Shown here: positions 12,359 to 19,887 of the stretch, piece after piece | Layout: each line of letters begins with the position of its first letter | How positions within the stretch are numbered: position 1 is the stretch's first letter | Source: Campylobacteraceae bacterium | Lineage (GTDB): Bacteria > Campylobacterota > Campylobacteria > Campylobacterales > Sulfurovaceae | NCBI GenBank assembly: GCA_026996165.1 | Contig: JALWMP010000179.1 | Span: forward strand, 1 to 32,101 | Direction: 5' to 3' | Length of the DNA stretch: 32,101 nucleotides | Program-made: the position numbers and the translations under genes | The notes under the pieces: generated by a model | Databases searched by the model: none | Told to the model about the DNA's origin: nothing | What the model saw: the letters and a program-made list of their open reading frames with translations, nothing else

Positions 12359-13161
12359 CGTAACCTCTTATAAAGAAACTGTTTTATTTTTGATGGTGAA
12401 ATATTAACCATAAAAAGTGCCAAGGCATAAAAATAAGAGCGTTTATTATATCCTAATTTTTTTATAACTTGCACTCTATCTTTAAAATCATTCCATGCCT
12501 TAGAGACACCACCTCTGCGTTTAAAAAACGCCTCATTTACTCGTACACGCACTAACACTTTAGGAATATTGGCAAAATGACACCCTGTAGAAAATCCATT
12601 CATCCAAAGTAGTGTATCTTCATTGGTAGGAGAAGAGGTAGGGTAGAGACCTGCTTTCTCAAAAAAGGAGCGACGAAAAAATGTTGTGACATTGGCTATA
12701 GGCACTCTCTTTGAAAAAAAGGAGAACATCTCATCTTGAGAGAGTGGATATTTAACAATTTTGTTATACTCAAAATTATCACCAAACTCCTCAATATACC
12801 CACCAACAACATCTATCTCTCTATTCTTTTGCATAAAATTATATTGCAACTCAATACGATTTGAAACCATAATATCATCTGCATCCATTCGTGCAATATA
12901 CTCATAGTCAGATTTTAAAACCTCTTCAAAAAGTTCATTATAGGACAAAGCTATACCTCTATTGTCTCTCCTATAATCAATATATGTAATTTTATCTTTT
13001 TGTTTTTCAAGATACTCTTTAATCTCTTTAGAAATATCTCCATCTATCTTAACAAAAATATCCCCTTTTAATGTTTGCCTATATAGACTCTCAAACATCT
13101 CTTTTAATTGCGATAACTTTACAGTTTTATATATACTAACAACAATAGCTACTTTTTTCAT
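12355..13161 (-). CDS. Family 2 glycosyltransferase
   Basis: 268 residues with a GT-A fold nucleotide-binding N-terminal region (VAIVVSIYKT) and the metal-binding motif MDADD at 92-96 within YEYIARMDADDIMVSNR. A catalytic-acid candidate is in PTNEDTLLW at about 178-186. Such enzymes add one sugar from a nucleotide donor to the lipid-linked acceptor at the cytoplasmic face, and the sugar cannot be named. A C-terminal basic hydrophobic stretch may hold the protein at the membrane. The ATG directly follows the TAG of the tagD-like gene with no spacer, and the gene ends in an ATGA overlap with pglB. The two reactions are probably expressed together. Confidence 0.88.
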   Translation of the reverse strand: MKKVAIVVSIYKTVKLSQLKEMFESLYRQTLKGDIFVKIDGDISKEIKEYLEKQKDKITYIDYRRDNRGIALSYNELFEEVLKSDYEYIARMDADDIMVSNRIELQYNFMQKNREIDVVGGYIEEFGDNFEYNKIVKYPLSQDEMFSFFSKRVPIANVTTFFRRSFFEKAGLYPTSSPTNEDTLLWMNGFSTGCHFANIPKVLVRVRVNEAFFKRRGGVSKAWNDFKDRVQVIKKLGYNKRSYFYALALFMVNISPSKIKQFLYKRLR

Positions 13162-13629
13162 CTACTTCAATGCCAATATTATATTTTCAATGGTATTAAT
13201 AGCCTCTTTGAGTTTTTCTGGATGAATATTGTAAAACTCTTGTAAAGACTCTTTTAGAGATGTTGTTGATACATCTTTGGTTCTCTCCAAATACTCAACA
13301 CGACAATATTTAGAAAGCTCATCAAATTTTCCTCTCCAGTCACTACCCATAACAAAAATATCTATGTTATTCATTTTAATATCTTGAGCCTTTTGCTCCC
13401 AATTTTTTTCAGGAATAACTCTATCTACATACTTTATTGCTGAGACAATCTCTGCTCTTTGTTCAAATGGTATAAGTGTTTTTTTACCTTTTATTTGATT
13501 AAACTCATCTGTAGAGACAGCAACAATAAGTTCGTCTCCAAATGCTTTTGCTCTCTCTAATAGTTTAAGATGACCTACATGAAACATATCGAATGTTCCA
13601 TATGTTATTACTCTTATTTTTCTCTTCAC
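13162..13629 (-). CDS. Glycerol-3-phosphate cytidylyltransferase (TagD/TarD-like)
   Basis: 155 residues of the cytidylyltransferase superfamily. Signature motifs are GTFD at 11-14, HVGH at 17-20, and RTKDVSTT at 116-123, which corresponds to the RTEGISTT motif of Bacillus subtilis TagD. VIPEKNWEQK and FVMGSDWRGKFD also match that protein closely as I remember it. The predicted reaction is CTP plus sn-glycerol-3-phosphate to CDP-glycerol, the donor for phosphoglycerol transfer in teichoic acids and some Gram-negative capsules. The start is GTG, overlapping the LicD stop (GTGA). A LicD-family transferase immediately upstream makes it likely that the two supply and use the same activated alcohol. 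Other CDP-alcohol products are possible. Confidence 0.87.
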   Translation of the reverse strand: MKRKIRVITYGTFDMFHVGHLKLLERAKAFGDELIVAVSTDEFNQIKGKKTLIPFEQRAEIVSAIKYVDRVIPEKNWEQKAQDIKMNNIDIFVMGSDWRGKFDELSKYCRVEYLERTKDVSTTSLKESLQEFYNIHPEKLKEAINTIENIILALK

Positions 13630-14405
13630 TGCTCACTACTCTCTTTTTCATATCTGCACACTGTTTTTGGCAATATCTGTATGCTATGGACTTTTTGCTT
13701 CTCTTTAGGTGGAAGTTTCATATATGAGTCTCCAAAAATTGACTTTAGGTATGAGTCAGTATCTTTAGGAGCAGGAAATAACCTCCCCTCAAACTCAACC
13801 TCTCCTAATGGAAAAATCTTCTCTCTCTCAATGTGAATCACATAGTGCATATTTTCACCACCTGAAACTACAAACTCTCCATTCTCTCTATGAAAAGAGT
13901 TAATCAAAGCTACAAAAGGTTTAGTTAAAAATATAGATTTAATATATCTATTATGTACTACTTTTGAGAGAAAAATAGATGTTTTATATAAAAAAATTAC
14001 AATAGGATTGTTAGATATACTATTTAATGGAAATATATCAATATAGATACCTTGATGATAGCGAATATCTCTTTTCTCTTCCCATGCATCAATAAATGTA
14101 CTACCTCTATCACGAATCTTAGCAAAAAAGTTTTTATAATACCTATCTGTTCTTTGTGTCTGTAAAAAATACTGCTTTGGCATCTCATCTTGAGCAATTT
14201 TAAGAAATTTTTCATAATCTTCTCGAGGCATTGTTACATCTAAATCATCATCCCAAGGAATAAACTTACCATTTCTAACAGCACCAAGAAGAGTACCATG
14301 GTCTAACCAATAGGTTAGATTGTATTTTTTACAAATCTTATCAAAGACTATAAGTATCTCATTCATCTTTTTTTGTGCCTCTTTTACATCATCTCTTATC
14401 TTCAT
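13626..14405 (-). CDS. LicD-family phosphotransferase
   Basis: The start is placed at the ATG at 14405, which has GGGAGGAG about 8 bases upstream. An upstream ATG at 14477 would overlap the preceding gene by 89 bases. The 259-residue product has the LicD-family nucleotidyltransferase-fold motifs DHGTLLGAVR at 35-44 and WDDDLDV at 51-57, whose acidic residues bind metal. Characterised relatives move phosphocholine (LicD), phosphoribitol (human FKRP and fukutin) or other phospho-alcohols from CDP donors to glycans. No choline kinase or choline-phosphate cytidylyltransferase is in the window, but a CDP-glycerol synthase is directly downstream, so phosphoglycerol or phosphoribitol is the more likely group (inference). 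The coding region overlaps the preceding GT4 gene by 17 bases. Confidence 0.88.
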   Translation of the reverse strand: MKIRDDVKEAQKKMNEILIVFDKICKKYNLTYWLDHGTLLGAVRNGKFIPWDDDLDVTMPREDYEKFLKIAQDEMPKQYFLQTQRTDRYYKNFFAKIRDRGSTFIDAWEEKRDIRYHQGIYIDIFPLNSISNNPIVIFLYKTSIFLSKVVHNRYIKSIFLTKPFVALINSFHRENGEFVVSGGENMHYVIHIEREKIFPLGEVEFEGRLFPAPKDTDSYLKSIFGDSYMKLPPKEKQKVHSIQILPKTVCRYEKESSEQ

Positions 14406-15360
14406 ATAATAACTCCTCCCATGCTCTATTAAACCGTTCCAAAGAGAAAGAGTAGGCATACTCCATAGAATATTCATCTACAACTGGTTTTTTTAATACT
14501 TCAACTACTATCTCTCTAAGTTTTTTAGGCTCTTCACAAATATACTGTTTTGCTCCAACAAGCAACTCTTTCATTCCTCCCTTACCACTACCAACAACTG
14601 GAGTACCACACAAAATTGATTCTAAAGCTACTCTATTCCACCCCTCATTAATACGAGACATTAAAACACTAATAGTGCTTATCTGTAAAAGTGTAATATA
14701 TTCATCAAAAGAGAGTTCAAGGTGAATAACAGGTAAATCTATATGTTTGATACCAGTTGAAACCATCTGAATATCTAAATCTTTAAGTGCTTCATAAGCA
14801 ATATCTGCACCCTTTTCTATCTGTGGATTACCAATATAGACAATAGGTTTATGTGGGTCAAGACTATATTTCATTAGAAAATCATTAAAGGTATTGTCTC
14901 TTCTTTTTCTATAAAGATTTATATCAAATGGATTATAAATCAACTCTGTATTGAAGTACCCAAGCTCTTCAAAGTGCTTCTGCCAATATCGACTAACAAC
15001 TACCACTTTATCAAATTTAGAAAATTTTTTTAAAAAATTCCAATAGACAAATTTTTGATAAAGAGCTATAAGTTTATTGGATTTAACAGGATGATGATGA
15101 TGAAATACAACTATATTTTTTTGACTTTTTTTCATAAAGAAACAGCCATCAAGATTCCGTATGACAGTTGCTCTTTTGTGCTTTATAGAGAAACGATATA
15201 GATTGATAATAAATTGCAATAGTTTTACAAACTTATTACTACTATTGGTCTCTATTAATGCTTCTGTTTCAATACCAGAAAGTTTGGAAATATAACTACC
15301 ATAGACACCACCCCCATAACGTCTCTTAGATATAGTAAGGTGTATAATTTTATTACACAT
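14389..15360 (-). CDS. Family 4 glycosyltransferase (first)
   Basis: The start is the ATG at 15360, with AAGGAG 8 bases upstream; two in-frame TTG codons just before it are less likely. The 323-residue protein has a GT-B fold: a glycine-rich N-terminal loop (RYGGGVYGSYI at 14-24) and a C-terminal donor domain with VYIGNPQIEKGADIAYEAL and the retaining EX7E motif E239-x7-E247 (EGWNRVALE) followed by CGTPVVGSGKGG. It probably adds a sugar to the growing lipid-linked glycan in the cytoplasm. A PglA, PglJ or PglH role is possible, but I see no close match to any of these. It overlaps the second GT4 gene by 8 bases and the LicD gene by 17. Confidence 0.86.
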   Translation of the reverse strand: MCNKIIHLTISKRRYGGGVYGSYISKLSGIETEALIETNSSNKFVKLLQFIINLYRFSIKHKRATVIRNLDGCFFMKKSQKNIVVFHHHHPVKSNKLIALYQKFVYWNFLKKFSKFDKVVVVSRYWQKHFEELGYFNTELIYNPFDINLYRKRRDNTFNDFLMKYSLDPHKPIVYIGNPQIEKGADIAYEALKDLDIQMVSTGIKHIDLPVIHLELSFDEYITLLQISTISVLMSRINEGWNRVALESILCGTPVVGSGKGGMKELLVGAKQYICEEPKKLREIVVEVLKKPVVDEYSMEYAYSFSLERFNRAWEELLYEDKR

Positions 15361-16417
15361 CAACAATACTCCTTATATAGTCAATAAGTTCTTGACTCAT
15401 ATTTTCCCAGTCAAGCTGACTAAAATCATACTCAATCTTTTTATTACTTTGCTCCATACATTGACTAAAATTCTCAATTTCACAAAACTCTATAAATGGA
15501 AAAGCTTTAGCCTTAAGCCCATTTAATGGTGTTGATATAACAGTTGCTCCTGCAAGGGCATACTCCAAAGCCTTTATGGGTAGAGCATTATGAGTAAAAT
15601 CATTTAACTCAAAAGGAATTAACCCTACATCAATAGTTTTAAAATAGTCTGCTACTAAATCAGGCTTTATCCTACCAACAAACAGAATATCACTACTATA
15701 TTTTTTAACCAAACTTCTATAGAACTCTCCATCATTTCCTCCAACAACTAAAAAGGCTCTATCTTTAGTTTTAATTTTTAAATACTCCTCTATTGCTTTA
15801 TCAATTCCAGTCCACCTCTCAATACCACCAATAAATCCAAAAACTCTCTTACCCTCTAAGCCTAACTCTCTTTTTAGACTTTTAGCATTTTTAAACCTCT
15901 CTATATAGACACCATTCTCTATGGTGATTGTATTTCTATTTAACTTTAACTCTTTTAGCTTATTTTCCAAAATTTCAGTTACAGCTACAACTCCAACAGA
16001 GTTTTTGATGTCCTCTTTTATCTTCTGCACTCGCTCTTTATTTAATCCTATATCGCTATTTACCTCTAAGTGGTCATCTACAAGGTCATAGACTACAGGC
16101 ACTTTTATCTCTTTTATATCAAAAAGCAGAGCATTTGCATTAACCACTACATCTATTTTTAATCTATCTATTAATCTATTTAGATTTAGGGTATTAAACT
16201 TTGTAGCCAACTTTTGGGGTTTAAAAAGAAGTGGGATTTGTACTATTTTGCCATCTTGTTTAAATTTCAAAGAGTTTAACTGAGATGCAATCTTGTGTTT
16301 TAGTGAGCTGTTGTCTATTTGCCAATTTAGAAAGTAACTATCGGTATTTTTTGCAAACTCATATACTCTGTTGATAAGATTTAGGTTTGGGACATGGGGG
16401 ATAAATAATATATTCAT
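15353..16417 (-). CDS. Family 4-type glycosyltransferase (second)
   Basis: 354 residues of GT-B type. The N-terminal domain starts MNILFIPHVPNLNLINRV and includes VPVVYDLVDDHLE at about 128-140. The donor domain has FGFIGGIERWTGIDKAIEEY (about 193-212) and DVGLIPFELNDFTHNALPIKALEYALAGATVIS, where the acidic residue before YALAG stands in for the second glutamate of EX7E. The donor sugar is unknown. The position between the flippase and the other GT4 supports a role in building the same oligosaccharide. It starts in an ATGA overlap with the flippase gene. The first glutamate of EX7E is not obvious, so the family placement is less firm than for its neighbour. Confidence 0.8.
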   Translation of the reverse strand: MNILFIPHVPNLNLINRVYEFAKNTDSYFLNWQIDNSSLKHKIASQLNSLKFKQDGKIVQIPLLFKPQKLATKFNTLNLNRLIDRLKIDVVVNANALLFDIKEIKVPVVYDLVDDHLEVNSDIGLNKERVQKIKEDIKNSVGVVAVTEILENKLKELKLNRNTITIENGVYIERFKNAKSLKRELGLEGKRVFGFIGGIERWTGIDKAIEEYLKIKTKDRAFLVVGGNDGEFYRSLVKKYSSDILFVGRIKPDLVADYFKTIDVGLIPFELNDFTHNALPIKALEYALAGATVISTPLNGLKAKAFPFIEFCEIENFSQCMEQSNKKIEYDFSQLDWENMSQELIDYIRSIVDV

Positions 16418-17613
16418 GACAGTAGCCTTCTTTTATAGTAATAAGATAATAGAAACATTCCAATAAAGCTGAGGTCTAAGCTATATACAACACTACTAGC
16501 ATCAAATTTTAATAGATAAAAAATATAGATAGAGAGAAAAGATAAAACAGCACCAAATAAACGAACATATAAAGCTAAATCAAATCTATCAAAGGCTTTT
16601 ATAATATTTATAGCAAAAGTTGTATAGGCAAGAAGTGGTAAAAAAGGTAAAAGTATATTTAACATTACATAACTTTGTGCATAACTACTTGGAAATACAA
16701 AAGCAATAATATATTTTGTAAAGAGTGTTCCAACTAAAAGAATAACTATAAAAAGAGATAGATAAACTAGTAACTTTTTTTCTATTCTTTTTATTTCTTC
16801 ATACATTTTTGAAGATATTAACTTTGATATTTGAGGAAAGGTAAAAGTATTTAATGGAAATACAAAAACAGCAACCAAAGAGAAAAATATACTTCTTACA
16901 ACAACTTGATACTCTGATAGTACTGTTTTATCATTAAAAAGATTTAAGATAATCAATCCACTAGCACCAACAAAAAGCCCACTAAAGAAGTACATTAAAC
17001 TACTTAAAGTTGTATCTTTTAGAAAACTTTTAACACTATTATCAAACTTATACTTTTTAAAAAGTAATTTTTCTGGAAAATTAAAATATAGATATAAAAT
17101 TCTACTTACAAAAGAGCCTAGAAAAGCAAAAATTAAAGCATAAATATTACTAAAAAAAAGTGTTAAAATAAAAAAACTTCCTATAAGTCCACTAGACATA
17201 ACCAAATTTTCAAAAAGCATTATTTTGTAGTTTTTATATGATGCATTTAAATATGATAAAAACACCATCAAAGCATTAAAAAAAAGTAGTATTAAAAGAT
17301 AAAATATAGAGTATGAGAAACTACTAATTTTAAAATAGACTATCTCTACTATTAAAACAAATCCAAAAATTAACCAAAAAGTCATAATATACCAATATCT
17401 TATAACTTCAAAGTTCTCTTTATCATAAGCTCGAATTAAAGCATCTTTAAAACCTGAAAAAAACATTATTCCAATGGAAATCATATCCATAAATGTATAA
17501 AATACCCCTATCTCATCTTTTGAAATCTTGTATGATAAAAATATTTTGAATATAAAGTTTAACCCCATAACAATAATTGTAATAGCAGAGGAGGAGAGTA
17601 GTAGTTTTTTCAT
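16414..17613 (-). CDS. Wzx-type polysaccharide flippase (MOP superfamily)
   Basis: 399 residues, almost entirely hydrophobic, with roughly 11-12 predicted membrane helices and short basic loops. The start (SSSAITIIVMGLNFIFKIFLSYKISKDEIGVFYTFMDMI) is typical of MOP-family oligosaccharide flippases, as is FPLNTFTFPQISKL near the middle. It is predicted to move an undecaprenyl-diphosphate-linked glycan to the periplasmic side. Campylobacter pgl loci use the ABC flippase PglK, and no PglK-like gene is present, so this protein may replace it. It is linked to both neighbours by ATGA overlaps. The coding sequence is visibly more AT-rich than metK or panC, partly because of Phe/Ile/Leu codons, and may have been acquired. 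Confidence 0.83.
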   Translation of the reverse strand: MKKLLLSSSAITIIVMGLNFIFKIFLSYKISKDEIGVFYTFMDMISIGIMFFSGFKDALIRAYDKENFEVIRYWYIMTFWLIFGFVLIVEIVYFKISSFSYSIFYLLILLFFNALMVFLSYLNASYKNYKIMLFENLVMSSGLIGSFFILTLFFSNIYALIFAFLGSFVSRILYLYFNFPEKLLFKKYKFDNSVKSFLKDTTLSSLMYFFSGLFVGASGLIILNLFNDKTVLSEYQVVVRSIFFSLVAVFVFPLNTFTFPQISKLISSKMYEEIKRIEKKLLVYLSLFIVILLVGTLFTKYIIAFVFPSSYAQSYVMLNILLPFLPLLAYTTFAINIIKAFDRFDLALYVRLFGAVLSFLSIYIFYLLKFDASSVVYSLDLSFIGMFLLSYYYKRRLLS

Positions 17614-18293
17614 TTGAGTTTTTTTATAATACTATAGAGTTTAATAGAGATATTAAAAACTAAAATAGAGAATGATATATATATAAAAATGGATAACTCT
17701 GTTATTGGATAAAAGAATAATAATAGCCCCTCCACCTCAACAGAAGATGGAAATGGTTGAATATTTCTATTTTTCATCTTTTGTATATATCTAAGAATAC
17801 CTGATAGGTTATCGTTATTAGAATTAGATATTGCTGTTATACTTTTTGCTCCTTGAAAAAAGAGCATATCATTGTATTTATTTACCAAACATCCAAAAAA
17901 TAATAAAAAATATAAAACTACTAATAAATAGTAGTTGTCTGTTACTAAAAATAGAATAATAAATAGAATAGGAGCTTTAAGCCAATCTGTAAAAACATCA
18001 TAAAAAGCACCTATTTTTGAACTTAAATTTTTACTTCTAGCAATAGAACCATCAACAATATCTAAAATATAACTAAGCTGATAGAGAATTGCTCCTGTAA
18101 TAAAATATTGAAAATAGAAAGCAATTCCACTAAAAATAGCCAATAAAAAACTAATTGTAGTAACTTGATTTGGTGTAATTTCTGTTCTATTTACTAAAAA
18201 ATAGGTTATATATTTAGCAGGATATAGATTAAATAGTATCGCCCACCAACTCTTCTCTTTAAAGGTTTTTTCTATATCTGATAATAAAATCAT
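17610..18293 (-). CDS. CDP-alcohol phosphotransferase (second in operon)
   Basis: 227 residues, multi-helix membrane protein with a complete family signature DGx2ARx8Gx3Dx3D: D81-G82, A85-R86, G95, D99 and D103, preceded by D78. The N-terminal half (TEITPNQVTTISFLLAIFSG) is also typical. Family members join a CDP-activated alcohol to a second alcohol and release CMP, as in phospholipid head-group synthesis. The tandem pair and the TarI-like cytidylyltransferase just upstream suggest the donor may be a CDP-polyol and the acceptor a lipid or glycan (inference). ATGA overlaps join it to the sister gene and to the flippase gene. The substrate cannot be read from the motif, and an ordinary phospholipid role is possible but less likely in this setting. 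Confidence 0.85.
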   Translation of the reverse strand: MILLSDIEKTFKEKSWWAILFNLYPAKYITYFLVNRTEITPNQVTTISFLLAIFSGIAFYFQYFITGAILYQLSYILDIVDGSIARSKNLSSKIGAFYDVFTDWLKAPILFIILFLVTDNYYLLVVLYFLLFFGCLVNKYNDMLFFQGAKSITAISNSNNDNLSGILRYIQKMKNRNIQPFPSSVEVEGLLLFFYPITELSIFIYISFSILVFNISIKLYSIIKKLK

Positions 18294-18916
18294 TTTGTTA
18301 CTTCTCTATATACTCTAAAAACAATACCATATAGATATAAAAAAACTAAAATCCATACCATATATGTAGGATATAAAATAAATAAAGACAACATAGGAAT
18401 CATCATACTTCTACTAATAAAGTATATAGGAGAAAATAGTATTTTTTCTATCGTTGTTAATCTTTTATATCCCTGTGTATTTGAGTAAATCAACATATCT
18501 GAGATATATGCATAATACATATTAAAAAAAATCAATAATACGACACCTATTGTAAAGACTTTATTATCTAATAGAGCAAAAAACATTCCAATTAAAATTA
18601 TGTTTTCAACTACTCTATCGGTTATGTTATCTAACCACATTCCAAATTCACTATGAAGCTTTTTAACTCTTGCAATTTGTCCATCTATACAGTCAAAAAT
18701 AAAACTTATATTTAATAAAAAAATTGCTAAATATAAATATCCCATATAGAGACTAAATGCACTCAATAGACCTGTTAACAAGGATAAAATAGTGATATTA
18801 TTAGGAGTAATCTTTGTTTTTACTAAGAGAGTCGTTATATAAAAAGCTATCTGTTGATAAAAATAGTTTGATATAAAATCTGAATATTTTATTGTATTTT
18901 GTTTATCTAGTTTCAT
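18290..18916 (-). CDS. CDP-alcohol phosphotransferase (first in operon)
   Basis: 208 residues with about five to six membrane helices and a full catalytic signature: D78-G79, A82-R83, G92, D96 and D100, with D75 before it (FDCIDGQIARVKKLH). KTKITPNNITILSLLTGL at about 33-50 matches the same region of its neighbour, so the two look like diverged paralogues rather than one split gene. All metal-binding aspartates are kept in both, so both should be active. It overlaps the TarI-like gene by four bases (ATGA), implying translational coupling of donor synthesis and transfer. The reaction class is secure, but the alcohol and acceptor are unknown. Confidence 0.86.
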   Translation of the reverse strand: MKLDKQNTIKYSDFISNYFYQQIAFYITTLLVKTKITPNNITILSLLTGLLSAFSLYMGYLYLAIFLLNISFIFDCIDGQIARVKKLHSEFGMWLDNITDRVVENIILIGMFFALLDNKVFTIGVVLLIFFNMYYAYISDMLIYSNTQGYKRLTTIEKILFSPIYFISRSMMIPMLSLFILYPTYMVWILVFLYLYGIVFRVYREVTK

Positions 18917-19887
18917 CTTTTTACATCCAAAATAATTCCACTAAACTCACTTAATGATAACTTAAGTGTTTTAAGAGCCACACTTTTTGAATCTAACAGT
19001 GTAGCAGGGTCTTCATAGCCAAAGTTCTCTTCTCTCATAGCTGTTTTCCTACTACAACCTACTACATTTACACCATGTTTTTTTGCTAAATCTTCAATAT
19101 CTCTACCAATACCTCTACTATTTCCAAATATAACTATGTTCTTCTCTTTTAAATCTTTTAAATCAAAATTCTCTAATGATTTTTCAGTACCCATCTGAAT
19201 ATACTTCTCTGCAATATGTAAATCTATTGGATAAGTTATTTTTATATTTTTATTATTAGATTTTACAACCTTTATTTCTTCATTTGGCAAAATTTCATTA
19301 ACTACACCACAATCACAAGTAAATGCTCTTTTATTTTTTTCTAATGCAATTTTATATGCATTTTGCAATGTTTCTAATCTAAACCCTTGTGGAGTTTGAC
19401 CTCTTTTCATAAAAACTCTATTTGGAATATTTTTTATAATCCAATTTTCATCTATCTCTATAATAGTATCTGTTGCATCTATAGCTGTATCTACAGCATT
19501 AAAAGAGTCTAAAGCTTTTAATGTATTTGTAATGGTCTCATCATCTACAAGAGGTCGAACCCCATCATGAAATAAAACTTTTGTATCCTTATTATAACCA
19601 TGCAAACTACTTAATGCTGAAGCAGTTGAGCTAAATCTATCAACTCCACCTTGAATAACCCTATTTACTTTATTGAAATTATTATTTTTTATTATCTCCC
19701 AAATCCTATCTTCATAGTCACTTTTTATAACTATTATAATTTCATCAATCAAAAAATGGTTTTGAAACCTCTCTATGGTATACTCTATAATTGCTCTTCC
19801 AGCGAGTTTTGTAAACTGTTTTGGTAAAGAGGAGTCAAACCTCTCTCCTGCTCCACCTGCTAAAATAACTGCTACACTCTTTCTCAT
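18913..19887 (-). CDS. TarI/IspD-type cytidylyltransferase fused to a truncated reductase (SDR) domain
   Basis: 324 residues. The N-terminal domain (1-230) is a GT-A-like cytidylyltransferase: LAGGAGERFDSSLPKQF at 9-25, HDGVRP at 107-112, DATDT at 137-141 and GQTPQGF at 163-169. HDGVRP and DATD resemble ribitol-5-phosphate cytidylyltransferases (TarI, Haemophilus Bcs1) more than IspD. Residues 248-324 start a Rossmann fold (IVIFGNSRGIG at 251-261) and stop where an SDR would have its NNAG motif, so the catalytic Ser-Tyr-Lys half is absent. Bcs1-type enzymes carry a whole SDR that makes ribitol-5-phosphate. Likely role: CDP-ribitol or a similar CDP-polyol for the two following transferases. 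Campylobacterota IspD is usually fused to IspF, which is not the case here. Confidence 0.8.
   Translation of the reverse strand: MRKSVAVILAGGAGERFDSSLPKQFTKLAGRAIIEYTIERFQNHFLIDEIIIVIKSDYEDRIWEIIKNNNFNKVNRVIQGGVDRFSSTASALSSLHGYNKDTKVLFHDGVRPLVDDETITNTLKALDSFNAVDTAIDATDTIIEIDENWIIKNIPNRVFMKRGQTPQGFRLETLQNAYKIALEKNKRAFTCDCGVVNEILPNEEIKVVKSNNKNIKITYPIDLHIAEKYIQMGTEKSLENFDLKDLKEKNIVIFGNSRGIGRDIEDLAKKHGVNVVGCSRKTAMREENFGYEDPATLLDSKSVALKTLKLSLSEFSGIILDVKR

Noticed and set aside
14406-14477. LicD start at the upstream ATG (14477)
   Set aside because: It would overlap the GT4 gene by 89 bases and lacks a clear ribosome binding site, while the ATG at 14405 follows GGGAGGAG.
18290-18916. A frameshift joining the truncated reductase domain to the following gene
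   Set aside because: The next gene begins with its own complete CDP-alcohol phosphotransferase sequence, and no reductase motifs appear in other frames after 18960.
18913-19887. IspD of the isoprenoid (MEP) pathway
   Set aside because: HDGVRP and DATD fit TarI/Bcs1 better, the tail is Rossmann-like rather than IspF, and the neighbours are CDP-alcohol phosphotransferases. IspD cannot be fully excluded without alignment.
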